This document shows, one piece after another, positions 7,609 to 19,022 of a DNA stretch of 64,000 bases; the first letter of the stretch is position 1, and every line of letters begins with the position of its first letter. The stretch is taken from assembly GCF_013267835.1 (NCBI RefSeq), contig NZ_CP053939.1:1984001-2048000 (forward strand), read 5' to 3'. The stretch comes from Neisseria mucosa (lineage in GTDB: Bacteria > Pseudomonadota > Gammaproteobacteria > Burkholderiales > Neisseriaceae). A program made the translations under genes and the position numbers. A model generated the notes under the pieces. The model made no database searches. It had not been told where the DNA came from and worked only from the letters and a program-made list of their open reading frames with translations.

Positions 7609-8538
7609 TTAATCGTGTCCGATGTCTACGGTTTTTTCTTTGTAACGTGTGTCGGGAATCAAAACAATTTTATCGTCCACTTTGCCGATGGCTTTCACGT
7701 CTTTGCCCGGATAGTCCAGCTGGTGCAGGAAGTAGCGGATACAGTTCAAACGTGCGCGTTTTTTGTCGTCGGAGCGGATGATGACCCAAGGCGCGTCGCC
7801 GGTGTGGGTGTGGAAGAACATGGCGTTTTTGGCTTCGGTGTAGTCGTCCCAGCGGTCGAGCGACTGGATGTCCACAGGGGACAGTTTCCAGTGTTTCAGG
7901 GGGTCGTCACGACGGGAGATGAAGCGGCGGAGTTGTTCTTCACGGGATACTGAGAACCAGAATTTGAACAGGTGGATGCCGCTGGCAACAAGCATACGTT
8001 CCAATTCAGGGGTTTGACGCATGAAGAGTAGGTATTCGTTAGGTTCGCAGAAGCCCATGACGCGTTCTACGCCGGCACGGTTGTACCATGAACGGTCGAA
8101 GAATACCATTTCGCCTGCGGTCGGCAGGTTTTGGATGTAGCGTTGGAAATACCATTGGCCGCGTTCGGTCGTGGTCGGTTTTTCCAGTGCGACAACGCGT
8201 GCGCCGCGCGGGTTCAAATGTTCCATAAAACGTTTGATGGTACCGCCTTTACCGGCTGCATCGCGGCCTTCAAATAGGCTGACGATGCGTTGGCCGGAAT
8301 CTTTGACCCAGCTTTGTACTTTCAATAATTCGATTTGCAGTTTCTGTTTTTCTTTTTCGTAAACAGAACGGCGCATACGTTGTTTGTACGGGTAGTTGGC
8401 AGGAAGCGGTGCGCTGCTGGAATCTTCGTCTGAACCGCGTCCTTCGTGTTCCAAAACAGCCTTTTCGAATACTTGCAGCTGGTCTTGTTTCTCGCCCAGT
8501 TCAACATTCTCGAACGGTTCTAGTTGGTGGTCTGCCAT
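7609..8538 (-). CDS. ppk2: polyphosphate kinase 2 (PPK2 family)
   Basis: PPK2 enzymes transfer phosphate between polyphosphate and nucleotides, generally favouring NDP or NMP phosphorylation by polyP. The 309-residue protein has the Walker A loop EGRDAAGKGG (residues 90-99), the Walker B/lid region FFDRSWYNRAGVE and the typical FWFSVSREEQLRRF segment. The first 45 residues are a charged extension. AAGGAG lies 5-6 bases before the ATG. The single-domain length matches class I PPK2. It is transcribed alone and is divergent from pabBC. Confidence 0.93.
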   Translation of the reverse strand: MADHQLEPFENVELGEKQDQLQVFEKAVLEHEGRGSDEDSSSAPLPANYPYKQRMRRSVYEKEKQKLQIELLKVQSWVKDSGQRIVSLFEGRDAAGKGGTIKRFMEHLNPRGARVVALEKPTTTERGQWYFQRYIQNLPTAGEMVFFDRSWYNRAGVERVMGFCEPNEYLLFMRQTPELERMLVASGIHLFKFWFSVSREEQLRRFISRRDDPLKHWKLSPVDIQSLDRWDDYTEAKNAMFFHTHTGDAPWVIIRSDDKKRARLNCIRYFLHQLDYPGKDVKAIGKVDDKIVLIPDTRYKEKTVDIGHD

Positions 8539-8654
8539 AAAGTCTCCTTATCGATTAAGTTTTAAATGATATAGTGTGGTATGGTTTGATTCTACCCTTT
8601 TATGCCTCGTTCGACTACATAAAATTACATTTGAGTGCTTTTTTTGAATTTGTC

Positions 8655-8683
8655 TGCTAACTTATGTAAAAGCAGCGTATAAT
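8655..8683 (+). promoter_or_regulatory. probable pabBC promoter
   Basis: A consensus -10 TATAAT sits at 8678-8683, 22 bases before the start codon. The -35 position (about 8655-8660, TGCTAA) is poor. Confidence 0.45.
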
Positions 8684-8704
8684 CAGCCTATTTGTACAGC
8701 AATC

Positions 8705-10486
8705 ATGCCTTATTTCGCCCTGTTTGACGATGCCGTGAGCGGCCGAGCAAAACTCTATCAAAATCATGTAGAAAGCCATCGGTTTTATCATAACGAACTG
8801 GATTCGTTAACAAGTATTTTGCAAGCTGGCTGGAAAAAGGGTTTGCATGCAGTGTTGTTTGCAGACTACGAATTCGGATTGCCGCTGATGGATATTCCGT
8901 CTGGCCACAGTGGCAGTCTGCGTTTGCACTGGTTTGCCGATTATTCCGAAATCGATGCCGAAAACTGGCTGGCCAATCATTCAGACGGCCTTGAGGCAGG
9001 TATTTCTATTCCCCGATTCTCCGTATCCGAAGCCGATTATCTCGAGCATATCCGTCAAATCCACGAAGCCATCCGCCGCGGCGATACCTATCAAATCAAT
9101 TACACCGTACGCCTGCACCTGCAAGCATACGGCAATCCGATCCAGCTTTACCGCCGCTTGCGCCAGCCTGTGCCGTATGCCGTTTTGTCTTGTCTGCCCG
9201 ACGGGGTAGGGCAGGACGCGTGGACTTTGTGTTTTTCTCCCGAACTTTTCCTCAGAATCGATTCAGACGGCTTGATTACAACTGAGCCGATGAAAGGCAC
9301 TGCGCCGATTCTTCACGATGGGCAAGATGAACGCCGCGCCGTTGAATTGCAAAACGATCCGAAAAACCGCGCCGAAAATGTGATGATTGTCGATTTGTTG
9401 CGCAACGACCTCGGCAAAATCGCGCAAACAGGCAAAGTACGCGTGCCTGAACCGTTTAAAGTTTCCCGTTTCGGCAGTGTTTGGCAGATGACCAGTGCCA
9501 TCGAAGCGCAGGCGCTGGCTGGTGTTTCGGTTGCCGATATTCTCCGTGCAGCCTTCCCGTGCGGCAGTATCACCGGCGCACCCAAACGCATGAGTATGCA
9601 GATTATTGAGTCCCTTGAATCCGAACCGCGCGGTTTGTACACAGGCAGCATCGGCTTTTTGCATCCGTGTGATACGGGTTTGGGGTTTGAAGGCGTGTTT
9701 AATGTCGTGATCCGCACTTTATCTCTGAAGCCGGTTTCAGACGGCCTTTATCAAGGTGTTTATGGCGTGGGTTCGGGGATTGTGATTGATAGCGATCCGG
9801 AGGCCGAATATCGCGAGTGCGGTTGGAAGGCGCGTTTTCTCAATGACTTGCGGCCTGATTTCGGTATTTTTGAAACCATGCGCGTGGAAGACAAACAATG
9901 CCGTTTGCTTGATTTGCATTTGGGCCGTCTGAACAGCTCGGCGCAAGCGTTTAACCTGCCTTGGCCTCAAAATGCAATAGAGCAAATCCAACATTATATA
10001 GATGCATTGCCAAATGGGTTGTTTAGAGTCAAAGCAGCCTTGTTTTCAGACGGCCTTGCATTGAGCCATGCGGCTGTTTCTGAATTGGATGGGCAACAAT
10101 ATGTCATCCTGAGTGAACACACATTAAGCCAACGCGATTATCTGCGCCGTTTTAAAACCACACGCCGTGAAATTTTTGACCAAGCATGGAAAACGGCAGA
10201 AGGGCAGGGCGCATTTGACAGCTTGTTTTTCAATTCAGACGGCCTGTTGTTAGAGGGTGGAAGAAGCAATGTGTTTATCAAATATCAGGGACAATGGCTT
10301 ACGCCGTCTTTGGATTTGGATATTTTGAACGGAGTGATGCGCCAAGCGGTATTGAAGCAGCCGCGGCTTTTAGGTGCGGATACAATCAAAGAAACCCGCA
10401 TCACGCGTTCTATGTTGGAAAATGCGGAAGAAATCCGCTTGAGCAATGCTTTAAGGGGCGTGTTTGCGGTTTCGCTCCGTAAATAA
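8705..10486 (+). CDS. fused aminodeoxychorismate synthase component I / aminodeoxychorismate lyase-type protein
   Basis: Both halves serve the p-aminobenzoate branch of folate synthesis. The first ~370 residues form a chorismate-binding domain with TTEPMKGTAP, AENVMIVDLLRNDLGKI and CGSITGAPK. The remaining ~200 residues form a class IV aminotransferase/lyase domain (FGIFETMRVE near its start, LLEGGRSNVF near its end). The predicted chain amidates chorismate and then removes pyruvate. The glutaminase subunit PabA is not in the window. The gene holds five exact copies of GCCGTCTGAA and one variant, unusually many for its 1.8 kb. It might be annotated as pabB alone. Confidence 0.88.
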   Translation: MPYFALFDDAVSGRAKLYQNHVESHRFYHNELDSLTSILQAGWKKGLHAVLFADYEFGLPLMDIPSGHSGSLRLHWFADYSEIDAENWLANHSDGLEAGISIPRFSVSEADYLEHIRQIHEAIRRGDTYQINYTVRLHLQAYGNPIQLYRRLRQPVPYAVLSCLPDGVGQDAWTLCFSPELFLRIDSDGLITTEPMKGTAPILHDGQDERRAVELQNDPKNRAENVMIVDLLRNDLGKIAQTGKVRVPEPFKVSRFGSVWQMTSAIEAQALAGVSVADILRAAFPCGSITGAPKRMSMQIIESLESEPRGLYTGSIGFLHPCDTGLGFEGVFNVVIRTLSLKPVSDGLYQGVYGVGSGIVIDSDPEAEYRECGWKARFLNDLRPDFGIFETMRVEDKQCRLLDLHLGRLNSSAQAFNLPWPQNAIEQIQHYIDALPNGLFRVKAALFSDGLALSHAAVSELDGQQYVILSEHTLSQRDYLRRFKTTRREIFDQAWKTAEGQGAFDSLFFNSDGLLLEGGRSNVFIKYQGQWLTPSLDLDILNGVMRQAVLKQPRLLGADTIKETRITRSMLENAEEIRLSNALRGVFAVSLRK

Positions 10487-10587
10487 ATGGCAATAGTCAA
10501 ATCATCGTGATTCAAATTGTCGTAAAGCGGCAATATCCGATAGAATACGTCATTTCAACATTGAGGCCGTCTGAAAGGGAAAACAAT

Positions 10588-11448
10588 ATGGCAAAAGCAA
10601 AAGGTGGATTGGGACGCGGTTTGGATTCGCTGATATCCAATGCGGTGGACAGCAGCAGTAGCGACCGCCTGACAACGGTTGCCATCGCCGATATTCAGCC
10701 CGGCCGCTATCAGGCGCGTGTGCAAATGGATGACGAAGCCTTGCAGGAATTGGCTGACTCCATTAAAGCGCAAGGTATTATCCAGCCGGTTATCGTACGC
10801 GAACGTGGTCTGTCTCAATATGAATTGATTGCCGGCGAACGCCGTTGGCGTGCTTCCCAGTTGGCCGGTTTGACCGAAATTCCCGTCGTCATCAAAACCA
10901 TCAGCGACGAAACCGCGTTGGCCATGGGTTTGATTGAAAATCTGCAACGCGAAAACCTCAATCCGATTGAAGAAGCGCAAGGTTTGAAACGCCTCGCCGA
11001 CGAATTCGGTCTGACTCACGAAACCATCGCAAAAGCCGTCGGTAAAAGCCGTAGTGCCATCTCCAACAGCCTGCGTCTGTTGAGCCTGCCTGAGCCGGTT
11101 CAGGAAATGCTTTACCAACGCCGTCTGGAAATGGGTCATGCCCGTGCGTTGCTGACCTTGCATGTGGTCGATCAATTGGAGTTGGCGCAAAAAACCGTCA
11201 AAAACGGCTGGTCGGTGCGCGAAGTAGAACGCCGCAGCCAATTGGCACATCAAAAAGCTAAGCCCGAAGCAGCCAAAACCATCAGCCCGGATATCCGCCG
11301 CATCAATGATGCATTGACCGAGCATTTGGGTGTTAATGCCGAAGTCAAAACCAGTAATCAGAAAAAAGGCAAAATCGTGCTGCATTTTGATACGCCGGAA
11401 ACATTCGAATATTTGCTGAAGCAGTTGGGCATCAATCAAGCGTTCTAA
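10588..11448 (+). CDS. parB: chromosome partitioning protein ParB
   Basis: ParB binds parS sites near the origin and works with the ATPase ParA in chromosome segregation. The 286-residue product has the N-terminal CTPase/ParB boxes (LQELADSIKAQGIIQP and GERRWRASQLAGL), ENLQRENLNPIEEA, and a central helix-turn-helix (THETIAKAVGKSRSAISNSLRLL). Start at 10588; the ribosome site (AAAGGGA) lies directly against a DUS, which forms part of the leader. parA is not adjacent. It lies just before the atp operon, with a DUS hairpin between. Confidence 0.95.
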   Translation: MAKAKGGLGRGLDSLISNAVDSSSSDRLTTVAIADIQPGRYQARVQMDDEALQELADSIKAQGIIQPVIVRERGLSQYELIAGERRWRASQLAGLTEIPVVIKTISDETALAMGLIENLQRENLNPIEEAQGLKRLADEFGLTHETIAKAVGKSRSAISNSLRLLSLPEPVQEMLYQRRLEMGHARALLTLHVVDQLELAQKTVKNGWSVREVERRSQLAHQKAKPEAAKTISPDIRRINDALTEHLGVNAEVKTSNQKKGKIVLHFDTPETFEYLLKQLGINQAF

Positions 11449-11467
11449 CGGCTTTATAAATAGAACG

Positions 11468-11497
11468 GGCCGTCTGAAAAAAGCTTTTCAGACGGCC
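11468..11497 (+). terminator. DUS-pair terminator after parB
   Basis: GGCCGTCTGAAAA at 11468-11480 pairs with TTTTCAGACGGCC at 11485-11497. Confidence 0.75.
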
Positions 11498-11667
11498 TCA
11501 ATTTTTGAAAAAGCGTAGAGCGTATAAATGTTTACAATACAAATCAAAATCTTCTGTAAAATCTATGTAACAACATGTAATTTGTGTTAAACTCCATTCC
11601 AGCAAAGATTTGTTTTATATGTGTTAATCATTTATTTGTGAAAGGTTCACAAAGATTAACATATTGC

Positions 11668-11696
11668 TTGACGTTAACAAACTTCTTGATTATATT
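11668..11696 (+). promoter_or_regulatory. sigma70-type promoter of the atp operon
   Basis: TTGACG at 11668-11673 and TATATT at 11691-11696 are separated by exactly 17 bases, close to consensus. The start of transcription should be near 11703, giving a leader of about 26 bases before atpI. Confidence 0.7.
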
Positions 11697-11728
11697 AGCC
11701 TGCCTTGCTTTTTGGGGTACAAAGTACA

Positions 11729-12938
<1,210 letters not shown>

Positions 12939-12957
12939 TCAAGTAGTTTTTTCGTAG

Positions 12958-13239
<282 letters not shown>

Positions 13240-13312
13240 TCAAGACGGAGCGATCCGTTCAGATACAGGCTTGCCGTCTGTTTGATTAACCCAGATACGA
13301 AGGTTAAGTAAC

Positions 13313-13783
13313 GTGAATATTAATGCAACCTTATTTGCGCAAATCCTAGTTTTCTTTGGCTTGGTTTGGTTTACGATGAAATTCGTATGGCCTCCGATTG
13401 CCAAAGCATTGGATGAGCGTGCCGCAAAAATCGCCGAGGGCTTGGCTGCCGCCGAGCGCGGTAAGAGCGATTTTGAGCAGGCAGAGAAAAAAGTTGCAGA
13501 ACTTATGGCCGAAGGGCGTAATCAGGTAACCGAAATGGTTGCCAACGCCGAAAAACGTGCTGCGAAAATTGTAGAAGAAGCCAAAGAGCAAGCTTCTCAT
13601 GAAGCAGCACGCATTGCAGTCCAAGCAAAAGCTGATGTAGAGCAAGAAGTTAACCGTGCACGCGAAGTGTTGCGTGAACAGGTCGCTTCATTGGCTGTTA
13701 AAGGTGCGGAATCTATCCTGCGTAAAGAAGTCGATGCTTCCAAACATGCAGATCTGCTCAGTGCCTTAAAACAGGAGCTGTAA
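13313..13783 (+). CDS. atpF: F1Fo ATP synthase subunit b
   Basis: Subunit b is the peripheral stalk that anchors F1 to the membrane. The 156-residue product has one N-terminal membrane helix (residues 5-25, [14 protein letters not shown]) and then a long Ala/Glu/Lys-rich coiled coil, the standard design and length. It starts with GTG at 13313, with AAGG 11 bases upstream. A decayed DUS-like stretch lies between atpE and this gene at about 13255-13285. Confidence 0.96.
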   Translation: MNINATLFAQILVFFGLVWFTMKFVWPPIAKALDERAAKIAEGLAAAERGKSDFEQAEKKVAELMAEGRNQVTEMVANAEKRAAKIVEEAKEQASHEAARIAVQAKADVEQEVNRAREVLREQVASLAVKGAESILRKEVDASKHADLLSALKQEL

Positions 13784-13787
13784 TCTT

Positions 13788-14321
13788 ATGGCAGAGTTCG
13801 CAACGATTGCCAGACCTTATGCGAAAGCATTGTTTAGTCTGGCTCAGGAAAAAAACCAAATCGAGTCTTGGTTGGGCGAACTGAAAGAACTCGCAGCGGT
13901 TGTTCAAGATGAGAAAGTCATTGCTTTCATCGAGCAGCCGGAAACGGGAGCTTCCGAAAAGGCAGAAACGCTCAAAGGTCTTGTCGGTATCAAAAATGTC
14001 GAATTGGCAAATTTTATTACCGTTTTGGCCGAGCAAAAGCGTTTGCTGGTATTGCCGGAAATTTATGCCCAATATCAAGATTTGACCTTGATACACAACA
14101 ATACGAAATCGGCAGTAATTTACAGCGCGTATGAGCTCAGTTCTCAGCAGCTGGCCGATGTTACCGATATCCTGACAAAACGCTTCAACAGCAAATTGGA
14201 TGTGGTAACTAAAGTTGCCCCTGAATTAATCGGCGGCATCAAAGTAGAAGTGGGTGATCAGGTCTTGGATTTGTCCGTACAAGGCAAACTGAATGCTTTG
14301 TATGCGACTATGACAAATTAG
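13788..14321 (+). CDS. atpH: F1Fo ATP synthase subunit delta
   Basis: Delta links the top of F1 to the b stalk. The 177-residue product has the conserved N-terminal opening [15 protein letters not shown] and the C-terminal [23 protein letters not shown] motif of the family. The start lies 4 bases after the atpF stop with AGGAGC upstream, so translation is probably coupled. Confidence 0.96.
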   Translation: MAEFATIARPYAKALFSLAQEKNQIESWLGELKELAAVVQDEKVIAFIEQPETGASEKAETLKGLVGIKNVELANFITVLAEQKRLLVLPEIYAQYQDLTLIHNNTKSAVIYSAYELSSQQLADVTDILTKRFNSKLDVVTKVAPELIGGIKVEVGDQVLDLSVQGKLNALYATMTN

Positions 14322-14331
14322 GAGAGTTTTC

Positions 14332-15879
14332 ATGCAGCTTAATCCTGCTGAAATTAGCGATTTGATTAAAGCCAAAATCGAAAATCTGTCCGTCAATACA
14401 GAAGTGCGTACCCGTGGTACCGTTGTTTCTGTTACAGACGGCATTGTGCGCATTCATGGCTTGTCAGACGCGATGCAAGGTGAGATGCTCGAATTCCCCG
14501 GTAACACTTTCGGTCTGGCCATGAACTTGGAGCGCGACTCCGTTGGTGCCGTAGTGTTGGGTGAGTACGAACACATTAAAGAAGGCGATACAGTTACCTG
14601 TACCGGCCGTATTTTGGAAGTGCCAATCGGTCGCGAATTGGTTGGCCGCGTAGTTGATGCATTGGGTCGTCCTATCGACGGTAAAGGTCCAATCAATACA
14701 ACTTTGACTGCTCCAATCGAAAAAATCGCACCGGGTGTGATTGCGCGTAAATCGGTTGACCAACCCATGCAAACCGGCCTAAAAGCCATTGACTCTATGG
14801 TTCCGGTTGGTCGTGGCCAACGTGAGCTGATCATTGGTGACCGTCAAACCGGTAAAACAGCCGTAGCACTGGATGCCATCGTTAACCAAAAAGGTACAGG
14901 CGTTATCTGTATTTATGTGGCTATCGGTCAAAAAGCATCTTCTATTGCCAACGTAGTACGCAAATTGGAAGAGCATGGCGCGATGGAACATACTATCGTG
15001 GTTGCTGCGACTGCTTCTGAAGCCGCTGCGCTGCAATACATCGCTCCTTACTCCGGTTGTACCATGGGTGAATTCTTCCGTGACCGCGGTGAAGATGCAT
15101 TGATCGTATACGATGACTTGTCTAAACAAGCCGTTGCATACCGTCAAATTTCCCTGCTGCTGCGCCGTCCACCTGGCCGTGAAGCCTATCCTGGCGACGT
15201 ATTCTACCTGCACTCCCGTCTGTTGGAACGTGCAGCCCGTGTCAGCGAAAACGAAGTTGAGAAACTGACCAATGGCGAAGTAAAAGGCAAAACCGGTTCT
15301 CTGACTGCGTTGCCGATTATTGAAACCCAAGCCGGTGACGTATCGGCATTCGTACCAACCAACGTAATTTCGATTACAGACGGCCAAATCTTCTTGGAAA
15401 CCGACTTGTTCAACGCCGGTATCCGTCCTGCAATCAATGCCGGTATTTCCGTATCGCGCGTAGGTGGTGCGGCACAAACCAAAGTCATCAAAAAACTGGG
15501 TGGCGGTATCCGTTTGGCGTTGGCACAGTACCGTGAATTGGCGGCGTTCTCCCAATTTGCTTCCGATTTGGACGAAGCAACACGCAAACAGCTGCAACAC
15601 GGTGAAGTGGTTACTGAATTGATGAAACAAAAACAATTCAGCACATTGAACACTGCCGAAATGGCATTGACTTTGTGGGCGATCAACAACGGTTCTTACG
15701 CAGATGTTCCGGTATCCAAAGCCTTGGCTTTCGAAGCAGAATTCCTGAGTTTCGTACGTACGCAACATCCTGAGGTTCTGGATGCGATTAATGCATCAGG
15801 CGCAATGTCTGACGAAAGCGAAAAAGCATTGACCGAAGCCATGAAATCTTTCAAATCTTCTTACGCTTACCAAGCATAA
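14332..15879 (+). CDS. atpA: F1Fo ATP synthase subunit alpha
   Basis: Alpha forms the F1 hexamer with beta and carries the regulatory nucleotide sites. The 515-residue product contains the Walker A motif GDRQTGKT (residues 169-176), and the signature [17 protein letters not shown] is present. The ribosome site GGAGAG lies 6-7 bases before the ATG. Length and order are standard. Confidence 0.98.
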   Translation: MQLNPAEISDLIKAKIENLSVNTEVRTRGTVVSVTDGIVRIHGLSDAMQGEMLEFPGNTFGLAMNLERDSVGAVVLGEYEHIKEGDTVTCTGRILEVPIGRELVGRVVDALGRPIDGKGPINTTLTAPIEKIAPGVIARKSVDQPMQTGLKAIDSMVPVGRGQRELIIGDRQTGKTAVALDAIVNQKGTGVICIYVAIGQKASSIANVVRKLEEHGAMEHTIVVAATASEAAALQYIAPYSGCTMGEFFRDRGEDALIVYDDLSKQAVAYRQISLLLRRPPGREAYPGDVFYLHSRLLERAARVSENEVEKLTNGEVKGKTGSLTALPIIETQAGDVSAFVPTNVISITDGQIFLETDLFNAGIRPAINAGISVSRVGGAAQTKVIKKLGGGIRLALAQYRELAAFSQFASDLDEATRKQLQHGEVVTELMKQKQFSTLNTAEMALTLWAINNGSYADVPVSKALAFEAEFLSFVRTQHPEVLDAINASGAMSDESEKALTEAMKSFKSSYAYQA

Positions 15880-15903
15880 GTATTGAGATGAAAGGAGTCT
15901 GAA

Positions 15904-16779
15904 ATGGCAGTCGGAAAAGAGATTCTCACCAAAATCCGTAGTGTTCAAAATACCCAAAAGATCACTAAAGCGATGCAAATGGTGTCGACCTCTAAAATGC
16001 GGAAGACTCAAGACCGGATGCGCTTAGCGCGTCCGTACGCCGAAAAAGTGCGTACAGTGATGAGCCATCTTGCACAGACCAATGCCGATCATGGTATCAA
16101 ATTGTTGGAGCCGCACCGCGAAGTGCGCCGTGCCGGTTTCATTTTGATTACCTCGGATAAAGGTTTGTGCGGCGGCTTGAACGCAAACGTACTGAAAAAG
16201 TTTTTGGCGCAAGTTCAAGAGTATCAGGAACAAGGCATCGAAGTCGAAGTCGTGTGCCTGGGTAGTAAAGGTTTGGCTGCATGCCAAAGCATCGGTTTGA
16301 ACGTTATTGCCAGTGCAACCAATTTGGGCGATACCCCGAAAATGGAAGCGTTGCTTGGCCCTTTGACCGAAATCTTCCAACGTTATGAGAAACATGAATT
16401 AGACCGTATCCATATGGTTTACTCACGTTTTATCAACACAATGCGCCAAGAGCCGCGTATGGAAGTTTTGCTGCCTATCGGTGAAAACGTTATTGACGAC
16501 GGAACAGGTCATTCTTCATTTACTTGGGAATACCTCTACGAGCCGAGTCCTATCGCCGTATTGGAATATTTGGTTCGCCGCTATTTAGAGTCTGTGGTTT
16601 ATCAGGCATTGAGCGACAACATGGCATCTGAACAAGCCGCGCGTATGGTAGCGATGAAAGCCGCAACCGACAACGCAGGCAATGCCATCAAAGAATTGCG
16701 CTTGGTGTACAACAAATCGCGTCAAGCCGCGATTACCACAGAATTGTCAGAAATTGTAGCAGGTGCAGCGGCAGTTTAA
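15904..16779 (+). CDS. atpG: F1Fo ATP synthase subunit gamma
   Basis: Gamma is the central rotor shaft. The 291-residue product begins with the conserved AVGKEILTKIRSVQNTQKIT helix, has FILITSDKGLCGGLNANVLK, and ends with the family signature ATDNAGNAIKELRLVYNKSR. AAAGGAG stands upstream of the ATG. An AT-dialect DUS (ATGCCGTCTGAA, 16779-16790) begins at the last base of its stop codon. Confidence 0.97.
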   Translation: MAVGKEILTKIRSVQNTQKITKAMQMVSTSKMRKTQDRMRLARPYAEKVRTVMSHLAQTNADHGIKLLEPHREVRRAGFILITSDKGLCGGLNANVLKKFLAQVQEYQEQGIEVEVVCLGSKGLAACQSIGLNVIASATNLGDTPKMEALLGPLTEIFQRYEKHELDRIHMVYSRFINTMRQEPRMEVLLPIGENVIDDGTGHSSFTWEYLYEPSPIAVLEYLVRRYLESVVYQALSDNMASEQAARMVAMKAATDNAGNAIKELRLVYNKSRQAAITTELSEIVAGAAAV

Positions 16780-16808
16780 TGCCGTCTGAAGCCTGAACAG
16801 GAAATTAG

Positions 16809-18215
<1,407 letters not shown>

Positions 18216-18225
18216 GGAGGTCGGC

Positions 18226-18651
18226 ATGAGCGTCATGCAAGTTGAAGTGGTCAGTAGCGAGCAAAACATCTATTCGGGCGAAGCCAGCTTTGTGGTAGTT
18301 CCGACCGTTCAAGGTGAGCTTGGTATTTATCCACGACACGAGCCGATTATGAGTTTGGTACGCCCCGGCGCATTGCGTTTGACTGTTCCGGGTGAAGCTG
18401 AAGAAGTGCTGGTTGCTGTTTCCGGCGGTGTTTTAGAAGTACAGCCTGACAAGATTACCGTATTGGCAGACGTCGCCGTCCGCAGTACCGAAATGGATCA
18501 GGTGCGTGCTGAAGAAGCTAAGAAAGCAGCCGAGGCAGGTGTTTCTGCAGCCAAAGATGATAAATCTCTGGCCGAAGCGCACAAAGCATTGGCAGCAGCC
18601 ATTGCCCAGCTGAAAACTTTGGACTACCTTCGTTCGCAAAAAAACAAGTAA
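18226..18651 (+). CDS. atpC: F1Fo ATP synthase subunit epsilon
   Basis: Epsilon couples gamma to the c-ring and can inhibit ATP hydrolysis. The 141-residue product has the N-terminal beta-sandwich (VEVVSSEQNIYSGEASFVVV, GELGIYPRHEPIM) and an Ala/Lys-rich C-terminal helical hairpin. AAGGAGG lies 4-5 bases before the ATG, a near-perfect ribosome site. It is the last gene of the operon and is followed by an ordinary hairpin terminator. Confidence 0.97.
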   Translation: MSVMQVEVVSSEQNIYSGEASFVVVPTVQGELGIYPRHEPIMSLVRPGALRLTVPGEAEEVLVAVSGGVLEVQPDKITVLADVAVRSTEMDQVRAEEAKKAAEAGVSAAKDDKSLAEAHKALAAAIAQLKTLDYLRSQKNK

Positions 18652-18666
18652 TGTGGGTTCATTAAG

Positions 18667-18696
18667 AAAAAGCACAACGAAATGTTGTGCTTTTTT
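18667..18696 (+). terminator. rho-independent terminator of the atp operon
   Basis: AAAAAGCACAAC pairs with GTTGTGCTTTTT around the loop GAAAT (18679-18683), followed by T-rich sequence. This is one of the few terminators in the window that is not built from DUS. Confidence 0.88.
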
Positions 18697-18968
18697 ATTT
18701 GCCTGAAGATAAGTGGCTTGATATTGAAATGTCGATAGACGAGTAGATGGCAAGTTTGAAATCGAAACGGTAGAATCAGTTTTTATGACTCAATTGTTGG
18801 TGGATCATTGTCAAAGCAGTTAGCCTTGTTATTTGGCTAAGAATAGCCCACTCAATTTTTTTAACCACAAAAAGTAGGTTGGATAATTCCTAATTTATTG
18901 CAACCGCAACAGATCTGAATTGGTCAGTATTGAAAATATTAGAATTTGCGGAAGCTCTTGTCTAAACA
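18697..18968. other. non-coding stretch after the atp operon
   Basis: About 270 bases with no plausible reading frame, no RNA gene that I recognise and no repeat apart from the flanking terminators. I see nothing specific in it. Confidence 0.4.
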
Positions 18969-19000
18969 AAAGGCCGTCTGAAAAGTTTCAGACGGCCTTT
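18969..19000 (-). terminator. DUS-pair terminator after yqiK
   Basis: AAAGGCCGTCTGAAA at 18969-18983 pairs with 18986-19000, 23 bases after the stop of the flotillin gene on the reverse strand. Confidence 0.8.
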
Positions 19001-19022
19001 AAACCATTATGACGGTATCTGT

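Noticed and set aside
10588..11448. parS sites or a replication origin near parB
   Set aside because: No TGTTTCACGTGAAACA-like palindrome or dnaA-box cluster was noticed, and parA, dnaA and dnaN are not present.
14779..15768. 329-residue reverse frame inside atpA
   Set aside because: Antisense shadow of a conserved gene; composition (Phe, Cys, Gln-rich) is not protein-like.
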